A DNA stretch of 6,150 nucleotides from JAFGTE01 sp043800105. GTDB taxonomy: Bacteria > Patescibacteriota > Gracilibacteria > UM-FILTER-43-11. Position numbers and translations under genes: made by a program. Of the stretch, positions 1 to 5,588 are shown in pieces; within the stretch, counting starts at the first letter, position 1, and each line of letters opens with the position of its first letter. The DNA lies in the NCBI GenBank assembly GCA_043800105.1, contig JAZDNJ010000052.1, positions 1 to 6,150 on the forward strand. The letters are read 5' to 3'. The notes beneath the pieces are model-generated. The model searched no databases. It was given only the letters and a program-made list of their open reading frames with translations, and had not been told where the DNA came from.

Positions 1-886
1 CCTGAGTCAGTTTTGCACTGCCAAGAGTCGGCCAAATCAGCCGCCCGCCGCCACTGCCCACATAGCTGTAAGCGCTAGGATTTGCGGGAGCGCTTCCGCC
101 ATAATTGACAACAGGAGGCGCAACAGTCTTCTTGCCTCCGGGAATGATCAGCGCGGAATCGGCAAGCAAAACTGTATCTTCTTCAAGCTGATTCTGCCGA
201 ACAATATCTTCCGCTTCAACTTCATATTTTTTGGCAATTTTCTCAACAGTATCACCCTTCTTTACCACATGGGAAATACCATCCACAGGCAGAATTTTAA
301 GAACCATACCGGTGCGCAGACTGTTCACGTTCCACAAATCGTTTTCCATAACAATGGTTTCCTTTTTGATGCCAAAACGCTGCGCCACGGAAGAAAGTGT
401 ATCGCCCGGTTCCACTTCATAAGCAAAAATTTCATTAGCCGTGCTTCGATCTCCTTCGGTTGAATTTAAGGCGGGTTTCAATATGAAACCGTCTTCTGTC
501 ATGATGTCCGCCAAAATGCTGTCTGTCCCCTGATCCATGAAATCAATAAGACCCGCATCTTCGTAGTACCCGATGTACCCTTCGGTCAGGTCGTACATAG
601 GTCCGAAAGCGCTGAAAATCAAAAAAGCCGCGCTTATGGCGATCATCTTTCGGACCAGCCGTGATATTCCGGAATGTTCGCACCCAACACCCATAATCTG
701 CTGTAACTTCCTTACAGGTCCAGCGAAAAAAGACTTTCTTTCCGCCGTGGCAGGGGAAGCGGAATTACCCGGCGCAGTCTGAGTTTCCAGCTTGGCATGT
801 CTGGCCAGTTGAGCCTCTATGTTTGCTTTGTTGTTATTTATGTGAAAAAGACAAAGAATAAGCCTGCGTTCCGGGGATACATTCAA
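1..886 (-). CDS. LysM-LysM-M23 peptidoglycan hydrolase, partial (3' end beyond left edge)
   Basis: This is probably an envelope-located hydrolase that binds glycan chains through LysM domains and cuts peptide cross-links with an M23 (lysostaphin-like) domain. Numbering from the internal ATG at 694: a basic segment and one hydrophobic helix (about 17-31, MIAISAAFLIF) act as signal or anchor; LysM 1 covers about 92-136 (EVEPGDTLSSVAQRFGI); LysM 2 covers about 141-185 (HVVKKGDTVEKIAKKYEV); a Gly/Ser/Pro linker covers 188-216; then GGGRLIWPTLGSAKLTQ, the typical entry into an M23 domain, is cut off by the window edge. The zinc ligands therefore cannot be checked. The start is uncertain. The frame is open up to a TGA at 917-919, and the extra codons look coding, so I give the TTG at 886 as the outer start. 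The ATG at 694, with AAGGAAG 12 bases upstream, is the alternative. The gene is divergent from the 970-1801 operon. The family call is firm and the start is not. Confidence 0.85.
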   Translation of the reverse strand, partial: MNVSPERRLILCLFHINNNKANIEAQLARHAKLETQTAPGNSASPATAERKSFFAGPVRKLQQIMGVGCEHSGISRLVRKMIAISAAFLIFSAFGPMYDLTEGYIGYYEDAGLIDFMDQGTDSILADIMTEDGFILKPALNSTEGDRSTANEIFAYEVEPGDTLSSVAQRFGIKKETIVMENDLWNVNSLRTGMVLKILPVDGISHVVKKGDTVEKIAKKYEVEAEDIVRQNQLEEDTVLLADSALIIPGGKKTVAPPVVNYGGSAPANPSAYSYVGSGGGRLIWPTLGSAKLTQ

Positions 887-895
887 ATCGTAGGG

Positions 896-924
896 ATTTT
901 GCCACTTTTTTAGTATTCATGCAA
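896..924 (-). promoter_or_regulatory. Weak candidate promoter for the LysM/M23 gene
   Basis: On the minus strand a TTGCAT (924-919) lies 17 bases before CAAAAT (901-896). Predicted transcription would begin near 889, 3 bases before the TTG candidate start at 886. Both boxes match the sigma70 consensus poorly (3/6 and 4/6), so this is tentative. It is listed because it would support the longer N-terminus. Confidence 0.22.
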
Positions 925-934
925 GGAACTATCA

Positions 935-963
935 TTGACCCAAAAAGGAGAATATGGTAAAAT
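935..963 (+). promoter_or_regulatory. Strong sigma70-type promoter, probably giving a leaderless mRNA
   Basis: The -35 box TTGACC (935-940) and the -10 box TAAAAT (958-963) are separated by exactly 17 bases. A TG one base upstream of the -10 (955-956) forms an extended -10. If the last -10 base is position -7, then +1 falls at 970, the A of the ATG of the next gene. The GGAG at 947-950 lies inside the promoter spacer, about 20 bases before the ATG, and would not be in the transcript, so it is unlikely to be a ribosome binding site. Confidence 0.75.
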
Positions 964-969
964 ATTAAG

Positions 970-1260
970 ATGAATCTGAACTCAGTACAACAAACATTGG
1001 TGGATATGGACGTGCTTTACAGGACGACCATTGAACTGTATGAAGAATATTTCAGACTTCTGGAAGCGGCCATACTGAAAACTCCCGAGTCAGAAGTCGA
1101 TAAGCTCAGGGAACTTGCCGCTCTTGCAGAGGAAGCCGGGAAGGCTTTGCAGGCTGATATAGCTGTATTCGATCAAGCCGTTTCAACAGATGCCGAATCT
1201 TTAAGAAATACGCAGGACCAGCTTCAAATTCAATCAATTTACGATAAACTGAATCAATAA
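970..1260 (+). CDS. Small acidic helical protein of unknown function
   Basis: I do not recognise this 96-residue protein. It has no signal peptide, no membrane segment, no cysteine and no tryptophan. It is strongly acidic (18 Asp/Glu against 8 Lys/Arg) and reads as two or three long amphipathic helices: about 4-37 (heptad-like, with LYRTTIELYEEYFRLLEAA), a break at T38-P39, about 40-71 (Ala/Glu/Leu-rich), and 73-95. It is probably a cytoplasmic helical bundle or coiled coil. ATG 970 is chosen because the promoter places +1 there and no other Met fits. It is the first gene of a two-gene operon: its TAA is one base from the ATG of the next gene, which suggests translational coupling and a shared role. 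A chaperone or binding partner for the basic downstream protein is an inference from opposite charge and linkage only. It has no WXG motif, so it is not a recognisable ESX-type protein. Confidence 0.8.
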   Translation: MNLNSVQQTLVDMDVLYRTTIELYEEYFRLLEAAILKTPESEVDKLRELAALAEEAGKALQADIAVFDQAVSTDAESLRNTQDQLQIQSIYDKLNQ

Positions 1261-1261
1261 C

Positions 1262-1801
1262 ATGGGAAGAATAGGACAAGCCATCAACACGGCCAGAGAA
1301 GCGGCGGAACACGCCGTACCCAACCCCGAAGCGATTAAGGCCGCGGCCCTGAATACTTGCCGCGGAGCCATTGAGACATGCAAGGGCAGCGGGTCGATCA
1401 GAACTGAATTGGTCAAAATCAAAGATTCCTGCATCAACCTGCCTTTGGGAATGGCGGCCAACAGCCTGAAAGCCTGCACCCAATTGCTGACTTTGCAGCC
1501 TATAAAAGCCACATGTACAGTCGCGAGAGGCCTGACAGACGCATGTAAAGAAGCGGCAAAGATCGCCGTTTCTCCTCTGCCGACAGGCATTGCCGCCATA
1601 AAACAAACAGCCAGAGCCGGAGTGACCGTGGCTAAGCTTCCTGTAACCGCGCCGCTTGCCGTGTACCGGGTAGCGGAAAGAGGGCTCACAAGAGCGACTG
1701 ACATTCTTTTTGGCTCGGAAAATCTTCCCGCGCCGGCTAATGATAACGCGAACGCCGGCCCGCCTCCGGCCGCCAGCTCAGCTATGCCAATGGCCGCCTG
1801 A
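1262..1801 (+). CDS. Alanine-rich basic protein with imperfect internal repeats, unknown function
   Basis: I do not recognise this 179-residue protein. It is rich in Ala, has a net positive charge (19 Lys/Arg against 12 Asp/Glu), contains six cysteines (33, 40, 57, 72, 85, 95) and no tryptophan. It lacks an N-terminal signal peptide or a clear membrane helix. Residues about 25-158 look like successive short amphipathic helices broken by Pro or Gly, built from imperfect copies of a unit of roughly 50 residues (IKA...RG....CK, then LPxGxAA). The C-terminal tail (156-179) is Pro/Ala/Asn low complexity. Such helices could lie on a membrane or pack into a helical bundle, but this is inference. The start ATG has no ribosome binding site and sits one base after the upstream stop, so translation is likely coupled. 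Its TGA stop lies 2 bases from the end of the convergent carboxypeptidase gene. Coding is supported by length, codon use and operon position. Confidence 0.75.
   Translation: MGRIGQAINTAREAAEHAVPNPEAIKAAALNTCRGAIETCKGSGSIRTELVKIKDSCINLPLGMAANSLKACTQLLTLQPIKATCTVARGLTDACKEAAKIAVSPLPTGIAAIKQTARAGVTVAKLPVTAPLAVYRVAERGLTRATDILFGSENLPAPANDNANAGPPPAASSAMPMAA
1334..1735 (+). repeat. Protein-level imperfect repeats inside the 179-aa orphan
   Basis: Unit 1 is residues 25-80 and unit 2 is residues 81-131; residues 132-158 form a partial third copy. Shared landmarks are IKA at 25 and 81, ARG/CRG, then CK at 40-41 and 95-96, and LPLGMAA (60) against LPTGIAA (106). VARGLTDA (87) matches VAERGLTRAT (137). 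The DNA copies are diverged, so this is an old duplication seen only in translation. Confidence 0.45.
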
Positions 1802-1803
1802 TC

Positions 1804-2691
1804 TTACCAGCTGTAACTCCGGAAAGCCCAGTCAATCATGCTTTTGTTCTCCTGGAATCGGGCAGGGCTATTTAAAATAACCGCGATCACTTCATGCCCC
1901 TGTTCATTGCGGGCCAGATTGATAAGACTCTGCCCCGCACCATCGGTTGTGCCTGTTTTTACACCCTGAATATCCAGATAACTGTTAAGAAGGTAATTTG
2001 TCGATTCAAAAGAATGGAAGATTTTACCATTCACTGAAGAAATTCTGGCCTTATCCATTTTGACGATATTTCTGAAGTCCGGAAAATGCAGGGCGTATTT
2101 TGTGAGAATAGCCAGATCATAAGCCGAAGAATAATGTCCATCCTCGTCGAGTCCAATCGGATTCATAAAATGAGTATGGATCAAATTGAGTTCTTTGGCC
2201 CTCGTGTTCATCGCCTTCACAAAATCCTCAACAGTACCGCTGTGAAATTCAGTCAGAGCTATGGCCGCATCACCGGCGGAGGGGATAAGAAGCGCTTTAA
2301 GAAGGTCGCCGGCTGTCAGCTTCTCACCCTGTCTTAGCCACGCGCGCACCCCCTCTAAACCAGCAAAATCGGATTCAACCGTTACCACCTCAGAAAGATC
2401 ATGATTTTCCAGGATGAGAATGGCAGTCATAATTTTAGTCAGGCTGGCCATGGGCATAGGCTCATGAATGTTCTTTTCGTAAAGAAGGAGACCCGTGTCG
2501 TAATCCATAATAAGGGCCGCCTTAGCCTCGATGTCAGGTTTAAGCGCCTCATGCTTAAGCGCAGGTACCGGCTTTAATTCAAGTAAACTGGTTTCATCAA
2601 AAAATGATGGAGAAGCCGCGTCATAAAACATCTGACCGCCGGACGCCGACATACTGGTGAGCATTAAAATGGTGATGAGACTTCTGAGCAT
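1804..2691 (-). CDS. D-alanyl-D-alanine carboxypeptidase (S11, PBP5-like)
   Basis: This serine DD-peptidase removes the terminal D-Ala from peptidoglycan stem peptides outside the cell membrane, limiting cross-linking. The 295-residue protein begins with a short signal peptide (n-region MLR, hydrophobic 4-13, likely cleavage after SMSA at 13-16). The catalytic domain covers about 54-274. The SxxK motif is S83-L-T-K86, in the typical context PMPMASLTKIMTA, and the KTG motif is K245-T-G247. The middle motif, normally S-x-N, reads S138-A-G140-D, so Gly replaces the usual Asn. The PBP5-type beta-rich C-terminal domain and membrane-anchoring amphipathic helix are absent, so the enzyme is probably soluble in the wall space or held by partners. 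It is the second gene of a minus-strand operon, 12 bases after the ftsQ-like stop, with no ribosome binding site before ATG 2691. It could be a carboxypeptidase or an endopeptidase, and the sequence does not decide this. Confidence 0.9.
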   Translation of the reverse strand: MLRSLITILMLTSMSASGGQMFYDAASPSFFDETSLLELKPVPALKHEALKPDIEAKAALIMDYDTGLLLYEKNIHEPMPMASLTKIMTAILILENHDLSEVVTVESDFAGLEGVRAWLRQGEKLTAGDLLKALLIPSAGDAAIALTEFHSGTVEDFVKAMNTRAKELNLIHTHFMNPIGLDEDGHYSSAYDLAILTKYALHFPDFRNIVKMDKARISSVNGKIFHSFESTNYLLNSYLDIQGVKTGTTDGAGQSLINLARNEQGHEVIAVILNSPARFQENKSMIDWAFRSYSW

Positions 2692-2703
2692 AAGACGGGT
2701 GTT

Positions 2704-3711
2704 TTATCGGTCACAAGGCGCTTTACGCGGGCAATAGATTATCTTCTCTTTTATGCGGAGGTCAATATAAGCAAGGTCCTCCTTATCAAGTTCAGCAACT
2801 TTATAGATGGTGTGAAACTTATCAAGCTGTTCCTTGTAGTCTTTCATTGTACTGAGCCACAAAGTTAGGTTACCATCTGTTTTTAGGTGTACTTCTCTGG
2901 CAATCGGCAGGTAACGCACCAACACCACATTCATCTGCATGAGGTTTGTAAAATACTTTATGGAATTCAGGATGTAATCCATGGAGGCTTCCGGAATGAC
3001 AACTTCGCGGTCCTGAATTGGCTGCGAAAGACCATCAATAGTAATAGTCATCAACTGCAAATCCTCTTCGCGGTCAAAAATGGCCTGGCCGATCCGATTG
3101 AGAAGCGCTTTTTGTTCAATAGGGGTAAGTTCTTCTTTGTCTTCGGTTTCGGTGTCGGCCTGAAGATCGAAGGCCGCTTTGATCTTTTCAGCCATTTTCA
3201 GTTCTTCTTCATCGCCCTCGGCAGGCTGTTCTTCAATTTTTGGCAGAACATAATAGGACCTGATATTGGCGACAATTTCATGCGTCTGTAATTCGACTTT
3301 AATCGTATTGGGCAGTAACTTCCTGACATCAATACGCGCAAATTCCGGATAGGCTTCCTGAATCAAATGACTGGCCTTGCTTTTGGAGAAAGTGAAAATA
3401 CTTTTCCCCTTGTAACCAGCCAGTAGATTGGTCACCGCGGAACTATCAATATGCAGATCATCACGGGCAATTTCTATTTTACTGATGGAAAAACGGCTTG
3501 AAAACAGAAGAAAAAATAATAACCCCGCAAACACCACACCGATAACCACGTAGAGCAGTGCGTCTTTTAGCAGGCGCGTAAAATGAGTCCGGATGTTGTG
3601 CGAAAAAATCTTGCGGGAAGACCTGATCGTAGATTGCCTGCGTGGCCTGCGGTACCAGCTGGATTTAGTGGGGTAATACAGCCGTTTTGGTGTTTTTCTT
3701 CCAAATATCAT
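2704..3711 (-). CDS. ftsQ: FtsQ-like cell division protein with POTRA domain
   Basis: This is probably the divisome protein that links early and late division proteins at the septum. The 335-residue layout is that of FtsQ/DivIB: a basic cytoplasmic tail (1-50, many Arg/Lys), one membrane helix (about 52-70), a POTRA domain (about 74-143, starting FSISKIEI, with GKSIFTF and PEFARIDVRKLLPNTIKVEL), and an extracytoplasmic beta domain ending in AYIDLRIKEKIIYC, the closing strand typical of FtsQ. An acidic segment at about 158-210, rich in Glu/Asp, interrupts the region after POTRA and is longer than in usual FtsQ. No other division gene is next to it; it is paired with a DD-carboxypeptidase instead of lying in an mur-fts cluster. 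The start ATG 3711 fits the basic tail, has no ribosome binding site, and lies only 3 bases after the predicted transcription start. A non-FtsQ POTRA protein is less likely. Confidence 0.8.
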   Translation of the reverse strand: MIFGRKTPKRLYYPTKSSWYRRPRRQSTIRSSRKIFSHNIRTHFTRLLKDALLYVVIGVVFAGLLFFLLFSSRFSISKIEIARDDLHIDSSAVTNLLAGYKGKSIFTFSKSKASHLIQEAYPEFARIDVRKLLPNTIKVELQTHEIVANIRSYYVLPKIEEQPAEGDEEELKMAEKIKAAFDLQADTETEDKEELTPIEQKALLNRIGQAIFDREEDLQLMTITIDGLSQPIQDREVVIPEASMDYILNSIKYFTNLMQMNVVLVRYLPIAREVHLKTDGNLTLWLSTMKDYKEQLDKFHTIYKVAELDKEDLAYIDLRIKEKIIYCPRKAPCDR

Positions 3712-3720
3712 AGTGGTATC

Positions 3721-3750
3721 AATTTACCAAGAACTGGGGTAAAATAGCAA
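3721..3750 (-). promoter_or_regulatory. Promoter for the ftsQ-carboxypeptidase operon, near-leaderless
   Basis: Reading the minus strand, TTGCTA (3750-3745) is followed after 18 bases by TAAATT (3726-3721), preceded directly by TGG (3729-3727), which makes an extended -10. Predicted +1 is about 3714, 3 bases before the ATG at 3711. The -35 box overlaps the last base of the plus-strand TAAAAT at 3740-3745, so the two divergent promoters share DNA. Confidence 0.5.
3740..3745 (+). promoter_or_regulatory. Candidate -10 box for the epimerase gene
   Basis: An exact TAAAAT, the same hexamer as in the strong promoter at 958, lies 24 bases before the ATG at 3770. Predicted +1 is about 3752, giving an 18-base leader without a Shine-Dalgarno motif. 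At 17 bases upstream the -35 position reads TATCAA, a weak match, so the box is plausible but not proven. Confidence 0.4.
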
Positions 3751-3769
3751 CGCCCTAAGCTGAAACTAT

Positions 3770-4732
3770 ATGAAAAAAGTACTAGTCACCGGAGGTGCCG
3801 GATTCATCGGTTCCAACTTCTGTAACTTAAGCAAAAATAAGTACGAAATCATCGCACTCGATAACCTGTTTTTGGGAGACAAGAGAAACCTGACACCAGG
3901 AATCCCCTTTATTCTTGGAGATGCCTGCAAGGCAAAAGACCTTAATAAAGTCGGGCCGGTAGATTGTGTGGTACATCTGGCAGGCACCTCAAGCGCTCCC
4001 ATGTTTATGGGTGACGGTTTGGTAAAGGGCTACATGAACTCAATTGAATCCTTTCTGAACACGCTGGAATGGGCCCATAAAAACAGCGCAAAAAAAGTTA
4101 TTTACGCTTCCACTTCATCACTGTACGGCAACAATCCATTGCCACTAACCGAAGACCAGCACGTGACCCCCCTGAACCATTACGCCGTAACGAAAGAAGT
4201 ATATGAGCACGCAGCCGCCTGTTATCACAGGGTTTATCCGGAAATGGATATTATCGGCTTCCGTTTTATGAGTATTTACGGTCCCAACGAAGAGGCCAAG
4301 GGGGTCTATGCCAACCTGATCTCGCAGTTTTGCTGGGACATAGCCCGCGGCCTGAGCCCTGTAATTTATGGTGACGGCACCCAGACCCGCGACTTCACAA
4401 ACGTGCGTGATGTGGTACAGGGCATCACGCTGGCCATTGAAAGCGACAAAAAACTCGGTGCTGATGTTTTTAATATAGGTACAGGCCGCGCCACTTCGCT
4501 GAACGAGATCGTGGACGCTCTGAAAAAAGCCTTTGAAAACCCTGTGGAACCCACCTACATTGAAAACCCCGTAAAAGAAGGTTACGTGCAGGGCCAATGG
4601 GCCGACATCACCAAGATCAAAGAAGTACTAGGCTACGAACCCCAGATAAAACTGGAAGAAGGCATAAAGGAGCAAGTCGAAAACATCCGGCTGGACCGCA
4701 TTCGTCAAACCAGCTCAGACAGCCTCCGCTAA
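3770..4732 (+). CDS. NAD-dependent epimerase/dehydratase (extended SDR, UDP-glucose 4-epimerase-like)
   Basis: This cytoplasmic enzyme acts on nucleotide sugars, probably feeding cell-surface polysaccharide or glycan synthesis. The 320-residue protein has the extended-SDR plan: a Rossmann NAD-binding motif TGGAGFIGS (7-15), an acidic residue D31 after strand beta-2 (ALDNL) that would contact the adenosine ribose, HLAG (69-72), the active-site strand ASTSSLYG (113-120), and the catalytic pair Y138/K142 in HYAVTKE. Substrate-side motifs follow: FRFMSIYGPNE, then DGTQTRDFTNVRDVV and the FNIGTG turn. These match the UDP-glucose/UDP-GlcNAc 4-epimerase group, but the sugar substrate cannot be told from sequence. 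The segment between the glycine motif and beta-2 is slightly shorter than usual. The start is fixed by MKKVLVTGG. It is transcribed divergently from ftsQ and seems monocistronic or leads into lemA. Confidence 0.88.
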   Translation: MKKVLVTGGAGFIGSNFCNLSKNKYEIIALDNLFLGDKRNLTPGIPFILGDACKAKDLNKVGPVDCVVHLAGTSSAPMFMGDGLVKGYMNSIESFLNTLEWAHKNSAKKVIYASTSSLYGNNPLPLTEDQHVTPLNHYAVTKEVYEHAAACYHRVYPEMDIIGFRFMSIYGPNEEAKGVYANLISQFCWDIARGLSPVIYGDGTQTRDFTNVRDVVQGITLAIESDKKLGADVFNIGTGRATSLNEIVDALKKAFENPVEPTYIENPVKEGYVQGQWADITKIKEVLGYEPQIKLEEGIKEQVENIRLDRIRQTSSDSLR

Positions 4733-4775
4733 ATTCTGGACATTTTTCCGACACTTTCCCACCTGAGCTTTTTTT
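4712..4775 (+). terminator. Possible intrinsic terminator after the epimerase gene
   Basis: AGCTCAG (4712-4718, inside the last codons) is complementary to CTGAGCT (4763-4769), which runs straight into seven T residues (4769-4775). The arm plus T-tract fits a rho-independent terminator, but the loop is 44 bases, long for this class, so confidence is low. Confidence 0.3.
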
Positions 4776-4805
4776 GCTAAATTAAAAACAACTATATTTT
4801 AAAAT
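4774..4805 (+). promoter_or_regulatory. AT-rich promoter region upstream of lemA
   Basis: TAAAAT occurs at 4800-4805, only 8 bases before the ATG at 4814, giving a predicted +1 near 4812. TTGCTA at 4774-4779 is a possible -35, but the spacer is 20 bases. TATATT at 4793-4798 is an alternative -10 with +1 near 4805. Either way the leader is at most about 9 bases and has no Shine-Dalgarno motif. Confidence 0.4.
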
Positions 4806-4813
4806 AAATCATC

Positions 4814-5542
4814 ATGTCTCCATTTATGATCCTGATTCTGGCCATAGTTGTCGTTATTGTTCTTGTAATAAGCATGTACAACAAACTGGTCAAGATGCGG
4901 AATCAGGCCGACGAAGCCTGGTCCGATATCGACGTGCAGTTAAAAAGAAGGTACAACCTGATTCCCAACATCGTCGAAACGGTAAAAGGCTATGCTGAAC
5001 ACGAAGACAATGTGTTTACCAAAGTTACTGAAGCCCGGAGCAACGCCATTAACGCCGGCACGCTGAAAGAACAGGCTCAGGCCGAAAATATGTTGAGCGA
5101 CGCCTTAAAATCTTTGTTCGCCGTGGCGGAGAATTACCCTGCGCTGAGGGCCAACGAAAACTTTATGCAGTTACAGAATGAGCTGGTGGATACTGAAGAC
5201 AAGATCCAGGCCGCCAGACGTTTTTATAACGGTACCGTTCGCGACCTGAATACCAAAATCCAGCAATTCCCCAACAACATCATCGCCAGCATGTTTAAGT
5301 TTGAGGCAAAGGAATTCTTTGAGGTGGAAAATGAGGAAGAGAAAAAGGTCGTGCAGGTTTCCTTTAAAAAAGAGGCAAAGAAAGAAGAACCAAAAACCGC
5401 GACTCCGGCGTCAACTCCAGCCCCTACCCCACCACCTGCTCCGACTCCCGCTCCCGCCCCGGCTCCGGAAGTTCCGAAAACGGAAGAAAAACCAGCTGAA
5501 CCAACACCTCCTGCAAAAGAAAAACCGGTAGCGGAAAAATAG
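4814..5542 (+). CDS. lemA: LemA family membrane protein with proline-rich C-terminal tail
   Basis: This LemA-family protein is found widely in bacteria and its molecular role is not established. It has a short N-terminus, one membrane helix (about 4-20, rich in Val/Ile/Leu) and a long helical bundle (about 22-170). Family motifs are clear: YNKLVKMRNQADEAWSDIDVQLKRRYNLIPNIVETVKGYA near the start (22-61), LKSLFAVAENYPALRANENFMQLQNEL, ARRFYNGTVRDLN and FPNNIIASMF. The usual family core of about 185 residues ends at VQVSF (180-184). It is followed by a 58-residue low-complexity tail: Lys/Glu first, then Pro-Ala-Thr runs (about 193-221), then Lys/Glu/Pro. The start ATG 4814 precedes the helix; the Met at residue 5 is an alternative. 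It lies 81 bases after the epimerase and 46 before the aldolase, and it may be co-transcribed with the aldolase. Confidence 0.93.
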   Translation: MSPFMILILAIVVVIVLVISMYNKLVKMRNQADEAWSDIDVQLKRRYNLIPNIVETVKGYAEHEDNVFTKVTEARSNAINAGTLKEQAQAENMLSDALKSLFAVAENYPALRANENFMQLQNELVDTEDKIQAARRFYNGTVRDLNTKIQQFPNNIIASMFKFEAKEFFEVENEEEKKVVQVSFKKEAKKEEPKTATPASTPAPTPPPAPTPAPAPAPEVPKTEEKPAEPTPPAKEKPVAEK

Positions 5543-5588
5543 ATGCATTCATAAAATCACCGTTTTAACCCTCTAACCCCCTTGTTTT

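Noticed and set aside
834..920. Minus-strand 28-codon ORF starting ATG at 920
   Set aside because: It has no ribosome binding site and overlaps the likely extended N-terminus of the LysM/M23 gene in another frame. Nothing suggests it is translated.
1106..1704. Long minus-strand ORFs (166 and 156 codons) opposite the orphan operon
   Set aside because: They are shadows of the plus-strand operon, which has the strong promoter, coupled starts and coherent codon use. The antisense proteins look random.
1799..1816. TGA read as glycine (code 25), extending the 179-aa protein by a few residues to TAA at 1814
   Set aside because: Extension would overlap the convergent gene, and no conserved gene in the window contains an in-frame TGA. 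The window neither needs nor supports recoding.
4728..4783. 8-base direct repeat GCTAAATT (4728-4735 and 4776-4783)
   Set aside because: It is short, AT-rich, and one copy overlaps a stop codon, so it could easily occur by chance. There is no sign of an insertion or attachment site.
5571..5580. Repeated AACCC/TAACCCC in the aldolase leader as a regulatory repeat
   Set aside because: There are only two short imperfect copies, with no pairing partner and no known site.
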